Positions 13,827 to 22,188 of a stretch of 64,000 nucleotides of DNA are shown in pieces. The notes beneath the pieces are model-generated. The model had not been told where the DNA came from, did no database searches, and saw only the letters and a program-made list of their open reading frames with translations. Numbering within the stretch: the stretch's first letter is position 1; every line of letters begins with the position of its first letter. The translations under genes were made by a program, and so were the position numbers. This stretch comes from an uncultured Acetatifactor sp. (GTDB taxonomy: Bacteria; Bacillota; Clostridia; Lachnospirales; Lachnospiraceae): the NCBI GenBank assembly GCA_910589035.1, contig CAJUSI010000021.1:16219-80218 (forward strand), given 5' to 3'.

Positions 13827-16802
13827 ATGGAAATAAGACGTTGCATCGGCTGCATGGAGGACATGGGAGCGGCGGGAAACTACTGCCCGTACTGTGGTTA
13901 TGACAATTCAGGAAACGCTACAGGGCATCCCTGCGCGATGCATCCGAACACCATCCTCCACGGGCGTTATCTCGTGGGAAGAATGCTGGGGCAGGGGGGC
14001 TTTGCCATCACGTACATAGGCTTTGACCTGGTTCTGAATGTGAAGGTTGCCGTCAAGGAATATTTTCCAATGGGTGCGGCCGCCAGGGAGGCAAGGTCCA
14101 ATACGCTGCGCTGGAACTCCGCGAACAATGCGGAGCAGAGGCAGGGGGCGTACGAAAGCTTCCTGAGGGAGGCCCGCAAGACAGCGAAAATAGATCAGAT
14201 TCCTTCCATTGTCAGGGTCCGGGATACTTTCTACGAGAATGAAACCGCGTATATCGTGATGGATTATGTGGAGGGCGTTACCCTGAAGGAAAAGCTGAAA
14301 AGGGAAGGCCTTATGTCTTTCCCGGCCTGCGTAAAGCTTTTGACACCCATGATGGAGGGGCTGGCGAAGGTTCATGAGACGGGGCTCATCCACAGGGATA
14401 TCAGCCCGGACAATATCATGGTGCAGCCGGACGGCAGCGTGAAGCTTTTGGATCTGGGCGCGGCCAGGGATATGTCGGTAAATCAGGGCCCCCAGTCCCA
14501 GCTTGTGACCAAGAACGGCTTCAGTCCCCTGGAGCAGTATACACAGGCGGGGCAGATCGGACCCTGGACGGATATTTACGCCCTGTGCGCCACGATTTAC
14601 TATTGTATTACGGGAAGAATGCTTCCCTCCGCCCTTGACAGGATGAACAGCCCGGAGCTGAATTTTTCCCTCCCTACGGGAATCCCTATGGGAAAAAGCC
14701 TTTCAGCCTCCGCGGAGGCGGCCTTAAAGGCCGGACTGGAGGTGGATTCAAGGAACAGGATCCGGGATGTGAGGGAGCTTCTGAGCCGGCTGAACGGGGC
14801 TGTACCTGAAAATAAGAGTGACAAAGCTACCGGAAGGAAGAAGTGGATCCTTCCCGCCATGGGGGGGATTGCGGCGGTACTGCTGCTGGCGGGCAGCATC
14901 GGGCTGTATGCGGGATTTTCCGAAAGCCGGCAGACTGACGCGGATGCGGAGAGCAGGGAAGACAGAAGCAGGAGCAGGGAGGAAGAGCCGGAAGAAAGCT
15001 CCCGCGAGCCGGAATCGGAAGAGAGTACGGAGCAGCCCCCGGAAAGGGATATCCTCCGTGTGGAGAAACTGGGAACATCCAATGCCAATATTTTAAATTA
15101 CGGCGGATACGCGATAATTCCGGACGAATACGAGTACTACATCGGGGGCGACAACGCACTGTATCTTTGCGCCCTGAATGCGGAAGACAATACCTTTTAC
15201 CTGGGAGATGCGGAGCAGGTCTGCGATTTCGGGTCATATATTACGCTTGGACAGGACAACAGTGTATTCTTTCTGACGACGGATCATACCACGAATTCTG
15301 TCTGCAGAATGGATAAGGACGGAGGGAATCTTCAGGCACTGTGTTCTGTGGCGGACGGAAGAGGATACAAATATCTGCAGTATGCTCTTCTGTCGGACGG
15401 ACAGGAATACCTGTACTACGGGATAGAGAAGGAAGCGGACGGTTTGTTTCTGGATCTGTACCGGTATGATTTGAAGAATCATTCGGAGGAGCTTTTGATT
15501 GAGGGAGAGATCTGCTGGTATAATCTCTACGGGGATTCCATATATTATACGGAATTGGCAAATGAGGAGAATACGCTTACCAGACTGAGGAAGGCAGATC
15601 TGGAGGGACAGAACATACAGGAGCTGGATTCGGGAAAGAATTTCCTTGACGGATTTGCGGAGGAGGGGAAGCTCTACCTGTGGTCTCTGAAGGAGGAGGC
15701 ACTTCTGGTATACAACCCTGACGGAACCCAGGATGAGAATGTTGGGGGATTCTATAATATAGAGCTGGATACCGACTGTAATTATACCTATATGGACGGC
15801 TGGATTGTTTATACCAGTCTGTCCGACGGGGGGATACACCGGGTTCGTGCCAACGGCACAGGCGATACCGTGCTGCTGGAAGGGCATTCGGCAATTCAGA
15901 TGTGCTATGTGAACCAATGGCTGTGGTTTATAGAGTCAAGGCCTGCGGATAAAGAACATCAGGTTACATATCAGCTGTACCTTGCCTATAAGGACGGCTC
16001 AAAGGTATTGGATATTCGGGAACCGGAGCTTGACTGGGGGCTGCAGAGCGCCCATAATCCCGATTTCCAGTATGAGGAGAGCGAGGACGGGAGCGGAGTT
16101 GTGATTACCGGATATACGGGCCCCATGACAAGCTTTGAAATCCCGGATACCCTTGGGGGAAGGCCGGTTGTGGGCATCGGCGACGGCGCCTTTAAAGAGA
16201 GCGGGATAAAGGAAATCGCGTTCCCGGAGGGAGTGCGCCGGATTGGAGAGGAAGCCTTTGATACCTGTGAGGAATTGGTTTTTGCAGGACTTCCGGAAAG
16301 CCTGGAGGAAATCGGAAGGCGGGCGTTTAGCTGCTGCGGTGAATTAAAGGGAGTTGATCTCCCGGAAGGACTGAAGGACATCGGGACTCTGGCCTTTGCG
16401 GAGACCCGGATTTCCAGCGTGCACATCCCGGCAGGCCTGACGCATGTGGGGCCGGGGGCGTTCGGGGTATGGGCCGACGCGGGCCTGACGGAATTCACCG
16501 TGGCGCCCGGAAATACCAGTTATGAAGTGAAAGAGGGAGCCTTGTATACCTACGGTGGTGAGATCCTGGAAGCATTTCCCTCCGGGGCGGAGGGCTTATA
16601 CGCCATACCGGAGGGAACATGGGCAATCGAATACTATGCCTTCCTCCACTGCAGCGGCATGACGCAGGTGCAGATACCGGATAGTGTGCTTCTGATCGGG
16701 GAGAACGCATTTTTTGATACGGGGCTGACGGAAATAACCATCAACAGTAATTGTGAACTGAAGGGTGAACTGGGAAAGGAAATAACCGTCAACTATTACT
16801 GA
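13827..16802 (+). CDS. Zinc-ribbon Ser/Thr kinase with membrane helix and BspA-like LRR ectodomain
   Basis: A 991-residue protein. A zinc ribbon (CIGCMED..CPYCGY, 7-31) precedes a Hanks-type kinase (about 48-320) with nucleotide loop GQGGFAITY, VAVKEYFP lysine, HRDISPDNIM catalytic loop and a DLG instead of DFG magnesium motif. A membrane helix (about 339-362) is followed by a Ser/Glu/Arg-rich stretch. The outside part has a long region with repeated tyrosine-rich blades (DUF5050-like) and, from about 770, leucine-rich repeats of the BspA/LRR_5 type (IGDGAFKES, IGEEAFDTC, IGRRAFSCC). The third glycine of the loop is Ala, unlike the paralogue at 26123. It would read an external signal and phosphorylate cytoplasmic partners, with the FHA proteins downstream as candidates. 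Confidence 0.9.
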   Translation: MEIRRCIGCMEDMGAAGNYCPYCGYDNSGNATGHPCAMHPNTILHGRYLVGRMLGQGGFAITYIGFDLVLNVKVAVKEYFPMGAAAREARSNTLRWNSANNAEQRQGAYESFLREARKTAKIDQIPSIVRVRDTFYENETAYIVMDYVEGVTLKEKLKREGLMSFPACVKLLTPMMEGLAKVHETGLIHRDISPDNIMVQPDGSVKLLDLGAARDMSVNQGPQSQLVTKNGFSPLEQYTQAGQIGPWTDIYALCATIYYCITGRMLPSALDRMNSPELNFSLPTGIPMGKSLSASAEAALKAGLEVDSRNRIRDVRELLSRLNGAVPENKSDKATGRKKWILPAMGGIAAVLLLAGSIGLYAGFSESRQTDADAESREDRSRSREEEPEESSREPESEESTEQPPERDILRVEKLGTSNANILNYGGYAIIPDEYEYYIGGDNALYLCALNAEDNTFYLGDAEQVCDFGSYITLGQDNSVFFLTTDHTTNSVCRMDKDGGNLQALCSVADGRGYKYLQYALLSDGQEYLYYGIEKEADGLFLDLYRYDLKNHSEELLIEGEICWYNLYGDSIYYTELANEENTLTRLRKADLEGQNIQELDSGKNFLDGFAEEGKLYLWSLKEEALLVYNPDGTQDENVGGFYNIELDTDCNYTYMDGWIVYTSLSDGGIHRVRANGTGDTVLLEGHSAIQMCYVNQWLWFIESRPADKEHQVTYQLYLAYKDGSKVLDIREPELDWGLQSAHNPDFQYEESEDGSGVVITGYTGPMTSFEIPDTLGGRPVVGIGDGAFKESGIKEIAFPEGVRRIGEEAFDTCEELVFAGLPESLEEIGRRAFSCCGELKGVDLPEGLKDIGTLAFAETRISSVHIPAGLTHVGPGAFGVWADAGLTEFTVAPGNTSYEVKEGALYTYGGEILEAFPSGAEGLYAIPEGTWAIEYYAFLHCSGMTQVQIPDSVLLIGENAFFDTGLTEITINSNCELKGELGKEITVNYY

Positions 16803-16935
16803 CGGCATTCGGCCCCTGCATTATTCCTGCAGGCAGACATTGCCCGCTGAGCAGCATGCGGGGAGTAAAACCGAATTTGCAGGCAGCGCCCCATACAAAT
16901 GAAGGTGTCCGGGAAACAGGTGGAGAACAGCATTA

Positions 16936-16970
16936 AGCCGTCACTATTGTGAAAAGTGGCGGCTGTTTTG
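16936..16970 (+). terminator. Probable terminator after the LRR kinase gene
   Basis: AGCCGTCACT/AGTGGCGGCT (16936-16945 with 16955-16964, one mismatch) is followed by GTTTTGTT. It lies inside the 322-nt gap before the protease gene; the rest of that gap shows no gene. Confidence 0.5.
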
Positions 16971-17063
16971 TTCCCCGCGAAAATCTGATAATGCAGAACA
17001 ATTCTAAAAGGCAAATTATTGTCGAATAAATGGCTTTTTGTTTTTTAAAATGCCGGAAGTCTA

Positions 17064-17092
17064 TTGATTTTTGTATATATTTGAGATAAAGT
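17064..17092 (+). promoter_or_regulatory. Candidate promoter of the protease-FHA gene
   Basis: TTGATT (17064-17069), a 17-nt spacer and TAAAGT (17087-17092) lie about 33 nt before the start codon. With the upstream terminator, this suggests the eight genes from 17125 on have their own transcript. Confidence 0.45.
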
Positions 17093-17124
17093 AATAAAGA
17101 TAGATTACTTATGGAGGGAGAGAC

Positions 17125-18504
17125 ATGCAAAAAATATCAGGCTCTGAATTTGGAAGAAAGGTTTTGGTCTGTGCGCTTGCAGTGATGATTCTGTGCTTTG
17201 CCCTGCCGGCCTGGCACCCGGCGCAGGCGAAGGGAACCGCTGCAGAGGAAGCGTGTAAGGGAGTGGTACGCGTACTGGCCATGTCTACGAGCGGAAGCGG
17301 GGGGACAGGGACCGCTTTCGGAGTAGGGACTGTGGGGGAACCTACGGATATCTGGGTCACCAACTGGCATGTGGTAACATCCAGCGGAAAAAATGATGTG
17401 AGGGATGTAGATGTCTACATATTTACCAGGAATGATGCCGTACTCATGGACGCGAATGGCAGTATAACTTTCGATACGACAAAAATGATAAAATGCGAGG
17501 TTATTTATATTGCCGACCAGTATCCGGATCTGGCGATTCTGAAGGCTTCCGAAGCGCCCGAGGATCATGTGGCGCTGCCTTTAAAGAACGCGGAAAGCGC
17601 TTCCCGGGGGGAGGCGGTTTATACGATAGGATATCCCGCATCGGCGGACATAGCAAACGGCGAAAGATACCTGTATGCGGACATCGAGCATGCGGATATC
17701 GCCGGCGGTGTTATCTCCAAATTTTTTAACTTTGAAATAGGGGGAGAAACCATGGCGATTCAGCATGACGCCCATATCAACCATGGAAATTCGGGCGGTC
17801 CCCTGGTGGATCAGAATGGGGCGGTCATCGGGATCAACACCTACGGATACGGCGAGATGAATATGGAATATTCCGTATCTATTTATGTGGATTATGCCAT
17901 GGAGGCGCTTTACGACCTGGAAATTCCCTTCGACATCTATGGGGAGAAGGGGAAGGAAGAAGCCTTTCCGGTGGCCGCAGTGGCCGCGGCAGCGGTTGTG
18001 ATAGTGGTTGTGGGGGTACTTGTCCTGGTGCTGGTAATGAACGGAAAGAAAAGGAAGGGAGCCGTCCCGGCGTCCGGTTCCGCGCAAACGGCGTCTGCGC
18101 AGCCTGTACCCGCGCAGTTTGTGCAGTCTGCGCCTGTGCAGCAGTCCCCGGTACGGCCCGCGTCTGCGCAGCCCGCCCGAAGCGTATTCTGCCTTCAGGG
18201 GGTCAGCGGAATCTTTGCAGGCAAATCTGTGCCGCTTAAGAACGGAAGGGTGCGGATCGGCAGGAACCCGGCGGAGAACGACCTGGTATATCCGGCGGGA
18301 AGCCCGGGAATCAGCGGAAAGCATTGTGAGATTTTCCTCCATGAGGGAAAGATATTCGTTCGGGATACCGGTTCCAGCTACGGCACCTTTGTCCAGGGGA
18401 AGAAGCTTGCCGCAAACCAGCCCGTTCCGCTTCGGGAGGGAGAGACTTTTTATCTGGCCAAACCCGACGAAAGCTTTACGGTGAGCAGAAAGCCCGCGGG
18501 CTGA
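17125..18504 (+). CDS. Trypsin-like serine protease with membrane helix and cytoplasmic FHA domain
   Basis: A 459-residue protein. A signal peptide (1-35, ending near AQA) is followed by an HtrA/trypsin-like domain with the full catalytic triad: His82 in TNWHVV, Asp135 in YPDLAIL and Ser223 in HGNSGGPL. A membrane helix at about 281-305 precedes an Ala/Gln/Pro-rich linker. The C-terminal FHA domain (about 370-455) has IGRNPAENDLVY, GISGKHCEI and DTGSSYGTF, the phosphothreonine-binding residues. By topology the protease is outside and the FHA inside. The FHA could recruit the protein to phosphorylated kinases or the Thr-repeat protein of the same cluster. The ATG follows GGAGGGAGAG. Confidence 0.9.
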   Translation: MQKISGSEFGRKVLVCALAVMILCFALPAWHPAQAKGTAAEEACKGVVRVLAMSTSGSGGTGTAFGVGTVGEPTDIWVTNWHVVTSSGKNDVRDVDVYIFTRNDAVLMDANGSITFDTTKMIKCEVIYIADQYPDLAILKASEAPEDHVALPLKNAESASRGEAVYTIGYPASADIANGERYLYADIEHADIAGGVISKFFNFEIGGETMAIQHDAHINHGNSGGPLVDQNGAVIGINTYGYGEMNMEYSVSIYVDYAMEALYDLEIPFDIYGEKGKEEAFPVAAVAAAAVVIVVVGVLVLVLVMNGKKRKGAVPASGSAQTASAQPVPAQFVQSAPVQQSPVRPASAQPARSVFCLQGVSGIFAGKSVPLKNGRVRIGRNPAENDLVYPAGSPGISGKHCEIFLHEGKIFVRDTGSSYGTFVQGKKLAANQPVPLREGETFYLAKPDESFTVSRKPAG

Positions 18505-18580
18505 GAGATTTTCCGACGAATAGTGAAGCTTTGGTTCTGGATTGTATAGATTAGAAAATAGGAAAGGGAGAAAGAGACAG

Positions 18581-19870
18581 ATGAGGAAAGCTTGGAAGAG
18601 CATATTGACAGTATGCATGATAGTGATTCTGACAGCAGGAGCAGCCTTTTCCCTGCAGGGGAAGGTCTGGGCGATGGATGCGCCTGCAGCAAGCTGTATC
18701 AACATGCTGGCGTTCTATGATCAAAACGGAGAACTGATCGCAACCACACCTGCCATTGGAGTGCAGGATGAATCCACTCCTTTCGCCATATCGGCGTATG
18801 CGGGCAATGCTACGTTTTCATACGCCCAGTTTGTCACTGATATTGCCGAATATGACCTGGAGTATAGCGGTGGGAATGAGAGTTTGGGTATCTCTATGTG
18901 GTCTATTGTGGGAAACAGTGCGAACGACAGCGCGTTTCTTCCGGCGGAGCTTGCCTATGAGGGTGAGAACGTCGCAGTGGTCTATTATAGCAAAGTGAAC
19001 GGAGATGTAGACAGACTGTACCAGGAAATGACACTGACAGGATGGAAAGACAAACAATTGATAGCGGACAGTTATCCCTCAGGGGACATATTTTATCCTG
19101 CCGCCATCGTGAACCAGAACGGACAGCTTGTGGGTGTGCTTTTGAAAGAAGGGGTAGCATGGGATCCCTGGGGCAGTGAAGAGACCTTTTATGGTTCTGG
19201 CGGTTCAGGCGGTTCCGGTGGTTCGGGTGGTTCCGGCGGTTCAGGCGGTTCCGGCGGTTCCGGCGGTTCGGGTGGCTCAGGTGGTTCAGGCGGCTCCGAC
19301 GGTTCGAGAAATACGGCTCCTGACCTGCGGGGGATTTTCTCTTCAGATGACGAGGACGAGGATGATGAAAAGGAAGAAAAGGGAAGCGGGCTGCTGATAC
19401 CTATTCTGATAGGCGGCGTGGCCGTCGTTGTGGTGGCTGCCGTTGTTGTTGTGGTGCTGGTGAGCAGGAAAAATAAAAAGTCCGCAGCCGCGCCGGCGGC
19501 TCCTTCGCCTGGTTCTGGCGCGTCTTTCCAGGGAGGAGCGGCACCCCAGGGGGGAACCGGGCAGCTTTGGCTGGCGGCCAGGGGCGGCCGTATGGACGGG
19601 AGAGTGCATCCTGTGGATAGTGGGGAAATCACCATCGGCAGGGATGTTTCCTCCACGATCTGTTATCCTCCGGATACGCCGGGCGTAAGCCGCGTCCATG
19701 CGAAATTGTACCGGGAAGGCGCAAGGCTGATGCTGATGGACTGCAGTTCCAGCGCTGGGACATTCCTGAACCGGATTGGCAGGCTGGAGCCCATGAGGCC
19801 TGTGGAGGTGTACGCCGGGGATGTGTTCTATGTGGGCGAGGCGACCAACAGCTTTGAGATCAAAAGCTGA
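18581..19870 (+). CDS. Secreted protease-like (degenerate) domain, Gly-Gly-Ser linker, membrane helix and FHA domain
   Basis: A 429-residue protein with the same layout as the preceding protease. It has a signal peptide, an outside domain of about 170 residues, a Gly-Gly-Ser linker (about 205-239), an acidic EDEDDEKEEK segment, a membrane helix (about 269-293) and an FHA domain (about 330-428: IGRDVSSTICY, GVSRVHAKLY, DCSSSAGTFL). The outside domain ends VNQNGQLVGVLLKEGVAWD, which aligns by eye with VDQNGAVIGIN just after the active serine of the neighbour, but GNSGG and the histidine are missing. I infer a catalytically dead protease relative acting as a binding subunit. The start at 18581 follows AGGAAAGGGAGAAAGAG. 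Confidence 0.8.
   Translation: MRKAWKSILTVCMIVILTAGAAFSLQGKVWAMDAPAASCINMLAFYDQNGELIATTPAIGVQDESTPFAISAYAGNATFSYAQFVTDIAEYDLEYSGGNESLGISMWSIVGNSANDSAFLPAELAYEGENVAVVYYSKVNGDVDRLYQEMTLTGWKDKQLIADSYPSGDIFYPAAIVNQNGQLVGVLLKEGVAWDPWGSEETFYGSGGSGGSGGSGGSGGSGGSGGSGGSGGSGGSGGSDGSRNTAPDLRGIFSSDDEDEDDEKEEKGSGLLIPILIGGVAVVVVAAVVVVVLVSRKNKKSAAAPAAPSPGSGASFQGGAAPQGGTGQLWLAARGGRMDGRVHPVDSGEITIGRDVSSTICYPPDTPGVSRVHAKLYREGARLMLMDCSSSAGTFLNRIGRLEPMRPVEVYAGDVFYVGEATNSFEIKS
19193..19297 (+). repeat. Gly-Gly-Ser coding tandem repeat
   Basis: About eleven nine-base units (GGTTCNGGC type) encode an in-frame linker of 35 residues. It is prone to length change in steps of three residues. The antisense reading (Pro-Pro-Glu repeats) is an artefact. 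Confidence 0.85.
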
Positions 19871-19922
19871 TGAAACATATAATTAAAGCAGCGAATTTAG
19901 AAAGCAGCGAACCGGATGAGAA

Positions 19923-20053
19923 ATAGACTCTCGGAATCCAGACAGGCAAAACCAGGGTTCTGATTAAACAGGGAGCAGGAAAAGAGGGGGAACCGGTGAA
20001 AAAGGTTCCAAAAAAGTTCTGCAGAAAGCGGAAGAGAGATTTCGAGAGTATAT
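19923..20053 (+). repeat. MITE-like repeat family A, copy 2
   Basis: A 131-bp element with ends ATAGACTCTCGGAATC and GATTTCGAGAGTATAT as inverted repeats. The body is nearly identical to 5721-5857 (AGACAGGCAAAACCAGG, AACAGGGAGCAGGAAAAGAG, GGGGAACCGGTGAAAAAGG). It lies between two FHA genes of the phosphosignalling cluster, so it entered the operon as an insertion. Confidence 0.7.
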
Positions 20054-20055
20054 GA
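19996..20055 (+). CDS. Possible 19-residue basic peptide inside repeat A2
   Basis: A GTG at 19996 reads KKVPKKFCRKRKRDFESI and stops at 20053-20055, overlapping an ATG (20052) by ATGA. That ATG opens an in-frame extension of the next gene, but the strong ribosome binding site belongs to the ATG at 20100. Two bases differ in length from copy A1 near the end, shifting the frame. Translation is unproven. Confidence 0.2.
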   Translation: MKKVPKKFCRKRKRDFESI

Positions 20056-20099
20056 GAACTGAAAGGGAGGCTGCAAAGCGAAAACAGGAGGACAGCAGG

Positions 20100-20807
20100 A
20101 TGGAATTTAAGAGATGCAGCAAAGGACATTTTTATGATCCCAGTGTAACGAGCACTTGCCCCCAGTGCGCGGCGGAGGAAAGAATGGGGCAGAACGCGGC
20201 TTTTCAGGCGGATTTGGGAGTGACGGCTCCCGTTTCCAACATTGAAGATTATGGTGCGACAGCGCCCGTTGCCGGCATGGACGACTATGGCGCAACGACT
20301 CCTATATCCAGCGTGGATAACTTCGGGGCTACGGAACCCATTTACGGCAGAGGGGGAGACATGGGAGAAACCATGCCGCCCATGCAGGATAATGGGTTCG
20401 GCGGAAACGGCGTGGAGGACTATGAAGAGGCGACGCAGCCAGTGTCCCTTGGCGGAATAGTGGGCTTCACGCCGGTAACAGGATGGCTGGTATGTGTGGA
20501 AGGCCCGGCGAGAGGAAGAGACTTCCGCATCAGGGCAGGCTACAACTATATAGGCCGTGCGGAGCATATGGATATTTGTGTCACGGGAGATAACAAGATC
20601 GGCCGCGAGCGCCATGCGATGATCGCATACGATCCGGAGGAGAAGGTATTTTTCTTCGGCCCGGCGGACGGGAAGAGCATTGTGAGGCTCAACGGCAAGA
20701 TGGTTATGGTGCCTGCGGAAATCAAGGCGCACGACGTGCTTACAATAGGCATCACGAAACTGATGTTTGTGCCGCTTTGCGGGGAAAGGTTCAGCTGGGA
20801 TGCTTAA
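20100..20807 (+). CDS. Zinc-ribbon FHA protein with repeated threonine motifs
   Basis: A 235-residue cytoplasmic protein. A small zinc ribbon (CSKGHF..CPQC, residues 5-22) is followed by a spacer of about 90 residues with a repeated motif: GVTAP, YGATAP, YGATTP, FGATEP, GETMPP and EATQP, each about 15 residues apart. The FHA domain (about 135-225) has YIGRAEHMDIC, IGRERHAMIAY and a C-terminal strand. The Thr-containing repeats look like kinase targets, and the FHA could bind them in cis or trans, as in GarA/OdhI-type regulators. The start at 20100 follows AGGAGG at 8 nt; the in-frame ATG at 20052 has no such site. It overlaps the phosphatase gene by 8 nt. Confidence 0.85.
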   Translation: MEFKRCSKGHFYDPSVTSTCPQCAAEERMGQNAAFQADLGVTAPVSNIEDYGATAPVAGMDDYGATTPISSVDNFGATEPIYGRGGDMGETMPPMQDNGFGGNGVEDYEEATQPVSLGGIVGFTPVTGWLVCVEGPARGRDFRIRAGYNYIGRAEHMDICVTGDNKIGRERHAMIAYDPEEKVFFFGPADGKSIVRLNGKMVMVPAEIKAHDVLTIGITKLMFVPLCGERFSWDA

Positions 20808-22173
20808 GGGTGGACTGTGGAAGGCGGCAGACTCCGAAGGGGACGACTCCATGAGGGGATTTGGGGGCGGACTTTTCCGTCCCGGGGAAGAGGACTCCGA
20901 AGAAGAGAATTCGGAAGAAGGAAGCTCCGAAGAAGGGAATTCTGAGGAGGAAAGCTCCGGGGAGGGGAATTCTGAGGAAGAAAGCTCCGGAGAAGAGAAT
21001 TCGGAAGAGGGAAGCTCCGGGGAAGGGAATTCCGAGGAGGAAAGCTCTGAGGAAGAGAATTCCGGGGAACAAAGTTCCGGAGAAGAAGTTCCCGGGAAAG
21101 AGATTGACGGGGAGGAAGATTCTCAGGATTCCAGGACAGAGACCCTGCTGAAGGATTCCCAGGATGCCCTGGAGAAGCCGGACAGCGGATTCAGCCCTGT
21201 TTTTGCTCTGCTTCTGGGGATTGCGGCGATTGCAATTTTCCTCATGGGCCTGGGTCTGGGCCGGGCATGGGGGAAAAAGAAATCCGGCGCCGGAAAGAGA
21301 AGGGAAACCATGAAAAAGGATCCGGGATTCACACAGAAGTATCCGGAGGCGGGAGTAAAAAATCCGAAATTCACAGAGCAGCTCTCAAAGGCGGAGGAGA
21401 CTCCTGCGCTTTTGGGCGTGGAGGGCAGGCTGCCCGGAAACGCCGGAACGGTAGGGAAGCTGCATAATATCGGCATGCGGAATTCCCAGCAGGACAGCCT
21501 TGGAGTGACGGGATACAGCGGAGGCCTGTTTGCGGTAGTGGCCGACGGTATGGGCGGTCTCTCCGATGGTGACAAGGTAAGCCAGAAGGTGGTTCTGACT
21601 ATGCTCCAGGATGCCGTAAAGCTCAGCGGAGGAAAGACGGCAGGAATGCTCTGGCATATGACAGCCCATGTGAACCGGGAAGTGAATCATATGCTGGGAG
21701 CGGCGAATCAGTATAAAAGCGGTTCCACTCTGATCGCCGTACTGGTGGAGAACGGAAGCTTTCAATGGATATCCGTGGGAGACAGCAGGATCTATTTGTA
21801 CAGGCAGGGACAGCTTCTGCAGATGAACCGGGAGCATGTTTATGAGGTTGATCTGCGTCATAAGGCAGTCAATGGCCTTCTGAGTTTTGCGGAGGCAGCC
21901 GCCGACCCTCAGAAAAAGCATATCGCCAGCTTTATCGGCATGGGTGAGCTGAAATATGTGGACAGCTGCATGCGCCCCATGCCCACATGTGCCGGGGACA
22001 GGCTGCTGCTGATGAGCGACGGGGTATTCAACACCCTTTCGGAGGAGGAAATCCGCGCTGTTCTGCTGCGCGGGGAGAACGCCGAGAATACCGCCGCCAT
22101 ACTGGAGGAACAGGTGCTGGCGCGCAGAAACCCGAAGCAGGACAATTTTACGGCCGTCATTTTAGATCTCTGA
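20800..22173 (+). CDS. Membrane-anchored PP2C phosphatase with acidic Ser/Glu repeats
   Basis: A 457-residue protein. The N-terminus (about 30-120) is a low-complexity Glu/Ser/Gly region built from ten-residue repeats. A membrane helix (about 130-152) and a basic stretch follow. A PP2C-family Ser/Thr phosphatase domain (about 210-457) shows NSQQDSLG, VVADGMGGLSDGD, GDSRIYLYR, LLMSDGVFN and QDNFTAVIL, giving the metal-binding aspartates. The acidic part would be outside and the phosphatase inside. It probably reverses the phosphorylation made by the neighbouring kinases. The start is uncertain: ATG 20800 overlaps the preceding gene, and ATG 20851 follows AAGGGGA. Confidence 0.85.
   Translation: MLKGGLWKAADSEGDDSMRGFGGGLFRPGEEDSEEENSEEGSSEEGNSEEESSGEGNSEEESSGEENSEEGSSGEGNSEEESSEEENSGEQSSGEEVPGKEIDGEEDSQDSRTETLLKDSQDALEKPDSGFSPVFALLLGIAAIAIFLMGLGLGRAWGKKKSGAGKRRETMKKDPGFTQKYPEAGVKNPKFTEQLSKAEETPALLGVEGRLPGNAGTVGKLHNIGMRNSQQDSLGVTGYSGGLFAVVADGMGGLSDGDKVSQKVVLTMLQDAVKLSGGKTAGMLWHMTAHVNREVNHMLGAANQYKSGSTLIAVLVENGSFQWISVGDSRIYLYRQGQLLQMNREHVYEVDLRHKAVNGLLSFAEAAADPQKKHIASFIGMGELKYVDSCMRPMPTCAGDRLLLMSDGVFNTLSEEEIRAVLLRGENAENTAAILEEQVLARRNPKQDNFTAVILDL
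20899..21078 (+). repeat. Six 30-bp tandem repeats in the PP2C gene
   Basis: Six units encode variants of EEENSEEGSS and GEGNSEEESS. Most carry a GAATTC at the same place. The units differ by few bases, which suggests recent expansion. Confidence 0.85.
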
Positions 22174-22188
22174 TCCTCCGGAAAGGCG

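Noticed and set aside
19189..19656. Minus-strand frame with Pro-Pro-Glu repeats
   Set aside because: It is the antisense of the Gly-Gly-Ser linker and FHA coding region; no ribosome binding site.
20899..21078. Repeats considered as CRISPR
   Set aside because: The units are contiguous without spacers and code in frame for an acidic segment.
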